NCBI GenBank assembly: GCA_030407315.1
Contig: JALQPE010002789.1
Location: forward strand, 1 to 30,861
From: Asparagopsis taxiformis
Lineage: Eukaryota; Rhodophyta; Florideophyceae; Bonnemaisoniales; Bonnemaisoniaceae
DNA length: 30,861 nt
Direction: 5' to 3'
Both the position numbers and the translations under genes were made by a program. Of the stretch, positions 1-8,451 are shown in pieces (positions within the stretch are counted from its first letter, which is position 1; every line of letters begins with the position of its first letter). The notes below the pieces were generated by a model, which saw only the letters and a list, made by a program, of their open reading frames with translations, was not told the origin of the DNA and made no database searches.

Positions 1-432
1 TACAGTCACTGATCTCTGCGGTTCCGAGTCTCGAATCTTCGCATAGAAAATCGGCCCATTGTACCAGCCATGACCGTCCCTTCTTCAGTTTCTTCGCTCG
101 AATACGCCAAAACCCACCACCTCTTACCTCCGATTGCGAAACATAGACACCGTAGAATGCGGCATCAGCAGCCAGAATCGCGTCCGGGTCTATGCTCCAA
201 AACGAGTGCATGTCCTCGGCCGGCCACTGGTCCATAGGCACCCCGCTCATCTGTGAAGCATAGACCCGTCCTTCTTCATTGACGCAACGAACACAAGCAG
301 ATGGTTCGGCAATGCTGTCACAGCAGGCAAACCTTCTGGTGCATCTGAGATGTGCTTCTGACGAAGCCTTGGAGCTTTTCCTGTGACCGGTACCGACTCG
401 TCCCCAAGAATACTCTCCACCTCACGCTGCAA
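1..432 (-). pseudogene. Tail fragments downstream of the methyltransferase relic
   Basis: Two minus-strand open stretches overlap here. One runs 432-247 and ends in TGA. The other opens with an ATG at 250-248, overlapping that stop, and stays open to the window edge. The first has no in-frame ATG near its start, only TTG. The second contains the stretch DQWPAEDMHSFWSIDPDA and then a Lys/Arg-rich run, RAKKLKKGRSW. I do not recognise a domain. Their position directly after the methyltransferase relic on the same strand suggests they are the C-terminal part of the same decayed gene, split by a frameshift. In the intact paralogue at 14515-17718 a SET domain occupies this place, but I cannot see convincing SET motifs here. 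Confidence 0.35.
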
Positions 433-454
433 GATCCCCCATATCGCCCGGCTT

Positions 455-2179
455 TCACCTCACTGACGAAAGCATGCAGTATCCACTCCTGCGATGCATC
501 GTGGCACCTTTTTTCTTCTCACACCCAATGAACCGACGATACGTACCATCCCTCAACGTCATACACGCTATGGCTGTGCTGTATGTTCCCGAGAAGAAAA
601 TCCATCACGATATCGTTCTGCTTCGAAATCGTTCCAGAAGCTCACGAAGAGTGGTCAACGCCTTCTGCTCATGGCGCAGTCGGTTGTTCTGCCCATCGTA
701 TTGAGCTTCACCAGCCGACAACCTCGGAACGTTGTCAATCGCGTTGGTGAACCCAGGGTGCCTCGATATGTCCGGATTGTGCAACCTGTAATCCACCATA
801 TCGTATGCAGCCATACCCTTCCCCCGCTTATACGCATGGATATAACGAATCGTGCATATTATGCAGTGTGCACGTTTTCGTCGATGGATTGGACGTAAAG
901 CTGTGTGGTCGGCGAGATAGCACGACTGGAACACTGTCCACAATCATCTTGCCAGGCTCGGCATTTCTGATTGCATCCATCCATGCCACGAGTTGGCGCA
1001 CGCTGGAATAGATTAGAGCATGGACCGCCAGGCCGAAGAACTCGAACTATTTCACACGCACACACTCGCCAACTCTTCCGGCTCCAGAATATCGTACTCC
1101 GAGTTTTCTCTGCCGCCTTCCCGCCTCGTGTTGAATGGAGGATCAGTGAGCACAAGCTGAACACTGTCCTCCAACACGCCATCTTCCAGGAAACTAATTT
1201 TGTCCTCCACCTCTTTGGCTACATCAGTGGCGTCACAATTCACAGTGTGAATGTAACGCCCCATCACAGCTTCCAGCTTGGTGACATATTCCGGCTTGGA
1301 TTCCTTTCCGACGTCAACGAGCGGTGCTTCTGTAGGCGATACAGTGTCAACCTCCATAGCGTCATCCTCGGCCGCACCTTCTCTTGTTGCTGTTTCGCTA
1401 GCAACCGCCGCATTATCGTCCTCTCCACCACCGCGCTCCAGCCTAGCCTTCTTCCTCTGTGGCTCCAGACTATCCTCTTCTATATCCTCGCTGCCATTGT
1501 TTGGCACTGCTGCGGATATTTCCATCTGCGCAGGTGCACCTTCAAGGATGCCAGGCTCGGGCGTATCCTCAAGACTGTGCAACTCATCCATGGTCAGAGG
1601 AAGCTTTCGTTGCTCTCGGGTTCGCAATAACCAAGCCTTCAGCCTCCTCTGACCATCCAGGGCATGAGACGTGTTCAACTTGGCTCGCATGAACGAGTTC
1701 AATCCGAACTTGTCAGGAGTGTCGAAAAGCAAGGCTCGAAGTCTCTGCATCAGCTGACCACGCTCGGCGAACACATTCACCTCAGTGACACATTGGCGTA
1801 TCGACAGCAGGAAGGCGCTTGTCAATGATCGCAGCCTTGCATCCACAGCCACTGGAAGGTCGGCACAGAACCCGTTTTCACTGTCTACAGTTTTCGGGAC
1901 AATGGTCAGGTTTTTCCGATGCTCCTCGACCGCGCAGCCATCAGACCGATTCGGGAGTGACCTGAAGCAAAGGCTCGCAGGATCGAATACCATGAACGGC
2001 CAGCACATCGATTCAACATCCTCATACCCCAACACTCTTGCCCCGGTATCCCACGCAGCTAACACACGGTCGACAACAAATCCAAGCTGGTTGGCTTGCG
2101 CACTGGATGTTGCAATTCCAACATTCCCACCACCACCACCATGCCCCGGATGTGGCTCTGGCCCGCCTAGATGGCACAC
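455..2179 (-). pseudogene. Decayed DPPF-type amino DNA methyltransferase
   Basis: The remains of an N6-adenine-type DNA methyltransferase are spread over several frames. The frame 2179-1052 carries VQLVLTDPPFNTRR (the motif IV Asp codon begins at 1144), which aligns with VQLILTDPPYNVRR of the intact gene at 14515-17718. Just after the TGA at 1052 the reading continues in another frame as RVLRPGG, then shifts again to a frame containing AAYDMVDYRLHN and RHEQKALTTLRELLERF, matching AYRNHGYMD and RAEQKSVALMMELIS of the paralogue. Near 605-630 it shifts once more to FFSGTYSTAIACM, the cofactor motif I, and ends at TGA 457-455. Motif order (DPPF before FSGT) is the beta class. At least three frame changes make this a pseudogene rather than a spliced gene, though short introns are not fully excluded. 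No in-frame ATG starts the 2179 frame; the frame continues upstream. Confidence 0.75.
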
Positions 2180-2569
2180 TGCCCATCTCCTTACTGCGAA
2201 TAGCCAAGATACACTGGCACATCATAACCATCAGCTCCTGAACCGCTTCTGGCTAGCCTGCAAAGAATCTTGCATGTCGGATGTAGCGCCGTCCAGAAAG
2301 TACCTGCTCGAAAGCAGTTCGCGGTTCAGTGGAGAGGACAATTCTCCGCGGGGTGTCTTGCCAAACATTTCGACGGCACGAGAACTAGTCACCCCACCTG
2401 TTTCGGAAACTCAACCATCCTCGGAGAATCACCCATTCTGCATTGAGTCCCCATGCATGACAAAACATTTGCCACAGACGCAAATCAATCGAACTCGAAT
2501 CTTCTGCTCGGTGATACGGCCGAAGCACAGCCAGGATAGACATGCATGAGCTGTGCTGCGGTTTACCAC
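2180..2569 (-). other. Linker between ParB-like ORF and methyltransferase relic, same frame
   Basis: This stretch reads in the same minus-strand frame as both the ParB-like ORF and the methyltransferase relic. It is interrupted by four TGA codons. The longest open piece contains FGKTPRGELSSPLNRELLSS and then SDMQDSLQASQKRF; I recognise no domain. The shared frame suggests that the two flanking pieces were once one ParB-methyltransferase protein, an architecture known from phages and bacteria. Introns are an alternative to stop-codon decay. Confidence 0.35.
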
Positions 2570-3112
2570 TCAGGCTTGAAGCAATTTGGCCGCTTGATCG
2601 CAGGATTTGATCCAGCCCAACACATCGGCCATCCTCACAGACGAAATATGAGCGTACTTGTCCTTTCCGTTTTGGACCCAGTACTCGTCTCTGAGATCAA
2701 CGGTGATCATCAGATACTCAACAAACATCATGCGCCTTTGCAGGCCTGCAATGTCGTTGGATGTCGTCGCTCTCACACGGTCCAGCACAACAGCAGTACT
2801 GCTGTTGGTGTCCGCCACGATAGACTCTTCTCGCATAGGAATCGTAACGCCAGGAGGAAAGACGCCCTTCTCCATTCCACGTACAATTGCCATGCAGCGG
2901 TGCGCTCCATCCAATATCTCCAGAACGCCTTCTCGAAACCTGCCAGTCACGGGATGAGCTGTGTCATAACCGCTGTTGCGAATGCTCTCCATGAGCGCTT
3001 CCACATGACTTGCATCAACATCGCGAATCGATACGAATTTGCTGACTTGATTGGGGTCGATGAACACCCATCCGTCGTGCTTTTCACCGTGATTGTGGAA
3101 CGTTCCTTCCAT
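2570..3112 (-). CDS. ParB/sulfiredoxin-like domain protein (possible N-terminal half of a broken fusion)
   Basis: This 180-residue ORF starts at the ATG at 3112-3110; the frame also opens three codons earlier without an ATG. It shows a ParB-like signature: FVSIRDVDASHVEALMESI near the N terminus, then EILDGAHRCMAIVRGM, the equivalent of the ParB GxxR box. A further segment, ADTNSST, resembles the place in the larger ParB protein at 20685-24545 that reads AESNHTT. ParB-like domains bind DNA or nucleotides and can act as nucleases or CTP switches. The family role here is DNA binding by inference. The ORF ends at TGA 2572-2570, and the methyltransferase relic lies downstream in the same frame, so this may be the surviving N-terminal domain of a ParB-methyltransferase fusion. 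Whether it is expressed cannot be told. Confidence 0.7.
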   Translation of the reverse strand: MEGTFHNHGEKHDGWVFIDPNQVSKFVSIRDVDASHVEALMESIRNSGYDTAHPVTGRFREGVLEILDGAHRCMAIVRGMEKGVFPPGVTIPMREESIVADTNSSTAVVLDRVRATTSNDIAGLQRRMMFVEYLMITVDLRDEYWVQNGKDKYAHISSVRMADVLGWIKSCDQAAKLLQA

Positions 3113-3699
3113 GGCGAACAAAGGTAGAGTTTTTAAGAAAGGGATAGTTGGTTGCTGCTTGACCAGGGTGGCGCAAAGCAGAAGTTGGTTGTTTAAAACA
3201 AAGTGTCAGCGAGTGGTAGCACTTCGGTGGCTGTTTCCTTTCCACCCCTGTCCGAACCTTTACAAGATAACTACATCGACTGTTAGCTCAATAATCAATG
3301 TAATACTAAAGTAATACTCAAAATATTTTTCCATGCAATTTATTGGGCCCCGTAACATCTCTAAGCGTATCTTTGTAGTCCAATCGTATGCATCCGACAT
3401 TCACTTCTAGAACGATTATTCACATCAAATTTTATGCTGCAATCAGTTCATGGCAGACATCATCCACACTGACGTGTCAATTTTGTCAATTGTCCATTCT
3501 ATTTCTACACCACCTAAACATCTCTTCTGGACCTTTCCAATCCTCCTAGTATATACTACTCTTTAGCAGAAGGTAACGGTTAGGCTTTCACTAATACAAC
3601 AATTCTATCCCATAGCTATCCCAACATGCTTCCTCTCGCTCCAACGACGTTATAGAAGTTCAATGGGAACTTCGGCCGTTTGGGAGGAAACGAAAAATT
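3113..3699. other. Gap between divergent ORFs, no gene seen
   Basis: AT-rich sequence separates the divergent ParB-like ORF (minus) and the ORF that opens at 3700 (plus). I see no long ORF, RNA gene or strong repeat. An ATG at 3663 opens a short frame ending at a TGA near 3746, which could be a first exon of the downstream gene, but no convincing donor and acceptor pair connects them. Confidence 0.4.
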
Positions 3700-4986
3700 G
3701 TGTGGTGGTCTGCAATCGTCAAGGAAATTACTCAGGTCAAGACTGAAACAGACCCATTCCTCCATGCATTGCTCGAATACAAAGCTGAATATGGTTTCGA
3801 CTCTACCCTTTCTCAAGTCAAGATTTCAGATCGTAACGAGCTCGTCGACAAGGATTCCGGAAGGGTTCTCCCGTGGCGAAGTGGTGAGCTTCGCAGTATG
3901 GACTCACCTGCATCCCCAGCAGAGAGAGACCCGGACTACGGCATTGACCACACTCGCCACCGCCACCGCGGCATCCTTCAAGATTGCACTGCGGATCAAA
4001 TGAAGAAGACCATAGCAGAAATGCTGGCAAGATTGGAAAAGCTGGAGTCAGCTGCCAAACATCCTCTTCCCCCTCCATTCGATTCCAACAGCTCCATGAC
4101 CTCCTCTGCTCTGACTGTATGTAGCATTCTGTTTCAGAAGCTTGGTGTGTACACGGACAAGCCCCTCTCCCTCCGGATGACAAAATCCGAGCACTCCAGG
4201 GGAATGCGACAAACATCGCAAGAAGAAATCAGAGTACAGGCTGACTGCTCCCTTGCTCAATTCCGCACTATTGCCATTCAATGCAAGGCGAAAGAGAATC
4301 GTGACGTTCTCTTCCTGCCGTCCTTTGAGGACATCACCTTTCCCTCTGGAAATGAGTCGGATCTTTCCATCATTTTCCCCACCTTTCAGGCACTATGTGA
4401 CTCCATAGGTACCTCGCAACACGGGTTCCAGAAAATATTGGTGAAGAGCAGGGCGGAACGCGATGGAGGCAGCTCATCGATTGTCCGAATTTTAGGAAAT
4501 CTAGTCGACGTTGATTGCTCTCATGATGCTCCTTCTTCCGCATTTCTCGTCGGCTCATCTGCTTACGTCCTGTCCAGCCCAGACCAACGTATGACAGTTC
4601 TTTGCAGAGACTCCTACGAGTTTGACCATGTCAACAATACATTTTTACATCCCCTATGTCTTAGCCAACTATCACAGTCTAGCATCGTGGACTCTTTCCA
4701 CCTACGTGATAAGGCTACTGTTACTTATGGAGCAACGTTTTCGTTACTGTGGAGACGTATTCAGCGCCGAGCTTGTTACAGCACTTTCCAGCCTCTATCA
4801 ACCGCAGAGACGTTTGGTACACTACATCTACGCTTACCTTGCTGTATTTTCAGTGGTACTACTATATGCCAGGAGCTTGAAGACATTGGCTATGAGGCTA
4901 TCTCTCGTCTTGGCTTCAATGCGGATTCAGACACTACCCACCCACCCTCTCCTCCACCTGCCACCTGCAGTCCGGAGCAAAAATGA
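3700..4986 (+). CDS. Unrecognised protein, about 360-428 residues
   Basis: A 428-codon frame is open from 3700 (GTG) to TGA 4984-4986. The first in-frame ATG is at 3898, which would give about 362 residues. The true start may lie in an upstream exon in another frame, for example the ATG at 3663. The sequence has a short helical segment, MKKTIAEMLARLEKLESAAK, then a Ser/Thr-rich mixed region without a domain I know, and ends in a Pro-rich tail. No transmembrane segment or signal peptide is evident. It lies between the decayed methyltransferase side and the ORF fragments at 5440-6597, so it may be an accessory gene of the older mobile element. Function unknown; it could also be a decayed ORF. 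Confidence 0.4.
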   Translation: MWWSAIVKEITQVKTETDPFLHALLEYKAEYGFDSTLSQVKISDRNELVDKDSGRVLPWRSGELRSMDSPASPAERDPDYGIDHTRHRHRGILQDCTADQMKKTIAEMLARLEKLESAAKHPLPPPFDSNSSMTSSALTVCSILFQKLGVYTDKPLSLRMTKSEHSRGMRQTSQEEIRVQADCSLAQFRTIAIQCKAKENRDVLFLPSFEDITFPSGNESDLSIIFPTFQALCDSIGTSQHGFQKILVKSRAERDGGSSSIVRILGNLVDVDCSHDAPSSAFLVGSSAYVLSSPDQRMTVLCRDSYEFDHVNNTFLHPLCLSQLSQSSIVDSFHLRDKATVTYGATFSLLWRRIQRRACYSTFQPLSTAETFGTLHLRLPCCIFSGTTICQELEDIGYEAISRLGFNADSDTTHPPSPPPATCSPEQK

Positions 4987-5439
4987 TAAAGCACACCATC
5001 CGTAGTTATCCTGTTCCTGGGTATTCCATTCTAGAGCTCCTGTGGCCATCAATTTCTAGTAAAGACGGATACCCTCGCCCCTTCCTACTTCGACTATTCC
5101 ACTACCTGTCTCTGCGCTTTTCCTTCGACTTGACACTATCGTCTGACTGGTTTCCTGATGTCTCGCATCTATCTACTTCCATCTATTACAAAATTCAACT
5201 CAACAGAAATTTTATTTCTTCATTCTTCGTCTACTACACCGAAACGGTTTCATCCGATACTACTCCCCTTCATTCTCGATTTCATCATCGACGAATACCT
5301 TCACATATTCTGCATCTCCTCCGTCCTCTTCCATAGACCTGAAGCTCTCCTCCAGCACTGATTCCCCCCCCCATCGTCTACATTCAGTTCTTCATATCTA
5401 TCACGCGATATAGTCAAAACCTCCTCATTCATGAACCGA
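4987..5439. other. No gene recognised
   Basis: The stretch is pyrimidine-rich on the plus strand. Short overlapping frames consist of Ser/Leu/His-rich low-complexity translations, typical of noncoding CT-rich DNA. I found no RNA gene, repeat or promoter that I can support. Confidence 0.4.
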
Positions 5440-6000
5440 CTACTCACCGCTCCCCGGAAGAAGCAGTTTCACTGCTTCATTGATTTCCCGGATTTGCGCT
5501 CCTTCCACCTCTGTTCCACTTTGAAATTTCAAAATCGTTCGGAACCCGTATGCAAGTATGTAGATGAATTGCAAGGAGTATTCTGAACGTCGCAGGAACA
5601 TGTTCTTATCAGAACATTGCGTGTAGGCGACTGCAAAGTTCAGTGCAACCTCTACTAAATTGATCCTCCTAGTCAAAAAACCTCTTGTCCGGTTCTCCAA
5701 TTATTTGAACTTCGTACTCGACTTTGAATAGCATTTCTTTTCGCACTGCAATGAAGTCGCGAAGAATCTTCATATTCTTGTCATCCATTGCTGCACGCTC
5801 CGCTGCATTCATTTTCCTCTGCGCCGAGTACAGACTTGGAACTGACTCAATGTCCAGCCCACCGTCGTGCAAATGATGCTCCATTCGGACTGAACCTTGA
5901 AACCCACTGTATAGAACGAATCCAAGATCTCGGATGAACCGGTTTCGCACATGTCTCTGGACTTGTTCATAAACCCGGTCACTGCCGTGAGTGCCGATTC
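5440..6000 (-). pseudogene. Two overlapping minus ORF fragments, possible relic of a coiled-coil accessory protein
   Basis: A frame opening near 5995 runs to 5669. It contains YSAQRKMNAAERAAMDDKN and EVQIIGEPDKRFFD. It overlaps a second frame, 5700-5440, with RRSEYSLQFIYILAYGF. The first ends where the second takes over, which suggests one gene with a frameshift near 5690. The second piece weakly resembles the part of the 11570-13855 protein that reads FTRRYSQYVGVAFQQLVGMV. The resemblance is by eye and weak, so this is a candidate relic, not a firm assignment. Confidence 0.3.
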
Positions 6001-6041
6001 GTCACAGTGATGCTACCTCCTTTCTGTGCAACGGCCCATTG

Positions 6042-6254
6042 TCACCAACTTTTCTCGTTTCTGCTTTCGAGCGGCCCATCACTTGCCTCGGACGTCCCAG
6101 TCATTCCATCCATGCGAGCAGAGTCCGTTCCGCGAATTGTCTCCTCAATGGTCCCGGTAGTCACATACCCCCGCGCCCTCACCGTTCGATACCTTCCGAC
6201 GTTCCATTGGAGCTGGAACGGTCTCCTCCCTCTCTGAAAGAATTGTTTTGACAC
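6042..6254 (-). pseudogene. Small ORF fragment in the left flank
   Basis: A 70-residue minus-strand frame contains WNVGRYRTVRARGYVTTGTI. This faintly recalls MGRWRTAPFSELRYSKGMVP of the coiled-coil protein at 11570-13855. The order relative to the piece at 5440-6000 would be right for a decayed copy, but the spacing is longer than in the intact protein. No independent evidence of coding. Confidence 0.2.
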
Positions 6255-6375
6255 GTATTCTTGATTAAAGAGGTCACAACTTGGCAGCGCAATTCAATGT
6301 GGTTCCGGCCGGCAAGCGTCCTATTGAACACATCCTTTCGCTCATTGCTCTGCCTGGCGAACATCAGCGTATTGA

Positions 6376-6597
6376 TTAGCTGGCATCCGTTGAAATGCCT
6401 ATCCTCTTATCCACCATTGCTTTCGTGTACGTTGGAACAACAGCACACAGCACAGCACACACCATTTCGAACGTGAACGATTTCTCCGCATCCTGCGCAA
6501 TGCGGAGACGTTCCCTGTCCTTCTCGGAGGCGATCTTCTTCGGATGTCCTTGTCCCTGGCTCAGAAGCCCATCGACGATGCTCTTGACCTCCTGCAT
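6376..6597 (-). pseudogene. Small ORF fragment abutting the terminal repeat
   Basis: A 73-residue frame starts at the ATG at 6597-6595 and contains the charged segment KKIASEKDRERLRIAQDAEK. Its start lies 12 bases outside the left terminal inverted repeat. It may be a piece of a gene cut when the 23.8-kb element arrived, with the missing upstream part not present beyond the right end in this window. No domain recognised. Confidence 0.25.
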
Positions 6598-6608
6598 ATC
6601 GGTGTTTA

Positions 6609-7812
6609 CGTCTGTGTTTCGGAAGTGGACGCGGACGTCCGTCTCTCTAGTACGGGTCCTAGTCGGCCCCGAGATTTACTAGAACAAATGAACGTCGCGT
6701 CCAAAAAAAATAAAAATTTTTTGGATGCGGACGTCCACTTTCTCTAGTACATATGGCGGAATACTAGGACCCGACATCCAGTATACAATATATCAGCGAA
6801 AACCGGGAGGGAAAAATTACAGCGGATGGTAAATTCAGGGCCCATATCGGACCGTATTTTATTCTCTCATTTAGGAAACTGCTCGTATACAATACGTCTC
6901 TCTAGAATAGGGAATACATATCTGGTCAGAATAGGAAATAATACCCGGTTAGAATAGGAAATAAATACCCGGTTAGAATAGGAAATACGTATACAGCCAG
7001 AATACAAAATACCTGTCAGCATATCGTCGATCACCCATCTCCCTCACTATCGCGTTCTCCCTACCATCCGAACGCCATGCACCACCATCCGCACATACTG
7101 TAAGAACCCTCACGACCTAGATTACAAAAAATACGCTCCTTCCCAATACCATCCCCGCTTTCCTCGACACCACCCCAGCCCATTAAATCATCAAGACATC
7201 AAACACGAACATGGTCAGCAAAATCTTACACCACTTGAAACCACTCTCACTTCTATCGTATGCCCCAAAATATACACATACCAGAAACACCTCACAGCTT
7301 CATTCCCCATCTTCCTACATCCCTTCTTCACTCTCCTTCAGTCCTGCCGTTCCTGCTTCACCACTCCTGCATCACATACACAACATCAACCCCAACAGTC
7401 AGATTCAAAAGCAACGCTTACCACGACAGATATCCTAGAAAACCCTTACTTACCTCTCATCCATCCTACACACAATACAAACCATGATCCAAAAACCTTG
7501 CAATGAATAATAATCATAGTCAGCAGTCCATATCTTCGCAAAGCACATCTTGGCACTCAATGAAACTTACCTTCCGTCATCAACATTCCTGCATCATCTA
7601 CACAACATCGGAATCAACCACAACAGTCAGACTCAAAATCAACCTTCCCTCACAGCATACTTTCAAAACTTCACGTACCTCTCTTCCATCCTCCGCTCAA
7701 TACACACCATCAGTCAACAGGCTTCCCATGAAAAATATCGCATCAACGGAAATAGTCAGACTCAAAACCCACGCTTCCCTCAACGCATACCCTCGAGGGT
7801 AGAGGATGGAAC
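6609..7812 (+). repeat. Left long terminal inverted repeat
   Basis: Reading inward it begins CGTCTGTGTTTCGGAAGTGG, continues through GGACGCGGACGTCC and CTAGTACGGGTCCTAG, and ends at GATGGAAC (7805-7812). The reverse complement of 28963-30380 matches along the whole length with small indels and substitutions. It contains a cluster of roughly 24-bp subrepeats at 6900-7015 (GGTTAGAATAGGAAAT type) and a pyrimidine-rich inner part with repeats of ACAGTCAG(A)TTCAAAA type. Short ORFs inside are low-complexity and mirrored in the right copy, so I do not call genes. Confidence 0.88.
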
Positions 7813-7816
7813 GAAG

Positions 7817-7854
7817 GTACGTGCGCGAATCTTGATCAAGATTCGCGCACGTAC
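7817..7854. repeat. Perfect 38-bp palindrome
   Basis: The half-site GTACGTGCGCGAATCTTGA is followed at once by its exact reverse complement, with no loop and no mismatch. It sits four bases inside the inner edge of the left terminal repeat and is absent from the right inner edge. It could form a cruciform or bind a dimeric protein. The centre is TTGATCAA and includes a GATC site. Confidence 0.9.
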
Positions 7855-8451
7855 AAAGCAAAGTCGGTCAAAGAATCTCAGTCGGTGATGAGGGCGGAGT
7901 GGAGCCTGCGGCGTCGACCGGACAGCTTTCTGCGTCCGCTTAAGTCTTGCTGTGCATACTCGAAATCATCGCCGGCAGTGAGATTGAGTATGGCCCAAGC
8001 CATGGTCTCTGATTCCCCGAACAATGAGATCCGGATCGAGAACAACGAATATAAACATATAATCATATATATGAGAATCCATTTGCTTTCCTTACATGAT
8101 CCGTGGCATATCCGCTGTAAAGCACATTCAGATTCCACGAAGTTTGGAAATAAAAAAGTTTATTATTACAAATGAATTAATTGAAAATTCATCTCCCAGG
8201 GCAGTCGTTCGTCCTTCCATGCACACGTTGCCAGCACGCAATGTGATGTAACAGTTGGAAATGATTGAACTCTCGGTTAAATTCCACCGTTGGGATGTCA
8301 GCTGGAGTGAGCACAAAACTACTACCCAAAAAACTACGAACACGTTACATTCCAAGTCTCGAAAGCACCACAAAAATAAAATTGGTCGCATCTGGACGGC
8401 ACAGTCTCCCCTGTTCAGCTCGCAATCCTCCCTTTTGCGTCAAAACTCGAC
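7855..8451 (+). promoter_or_regulatory. Leader region of the transposase gene
   Basis: About 600 bases lie between the palindrome and the transposase ATG. No convincing ORF or repeat is seen. An AT-rich stretch at 8040-8075 with several TATA-like words is a candidate core promoter, by position only. The ATG at 8452 is preceded by AACTCGAC, with a purine near position -3. Confidence 0.3.

Noticed and set aside
6609..7812. Terminal repeats interpreted as LTRs of a retrotransposon
   Set aside because: The two copies are inverted, not direct, and no reverse transcriptase or integrase lies between them.
7211..7888. Several Ser/His/Pro-rich ORFs inside the left terminal repeat, with mirror ORFs at 29045-29713
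   Set aside because: Low-complexity translations of pyrimidine-rich repeat DNA; frames are not kept intact between the two repeat copies and no domain is visible.
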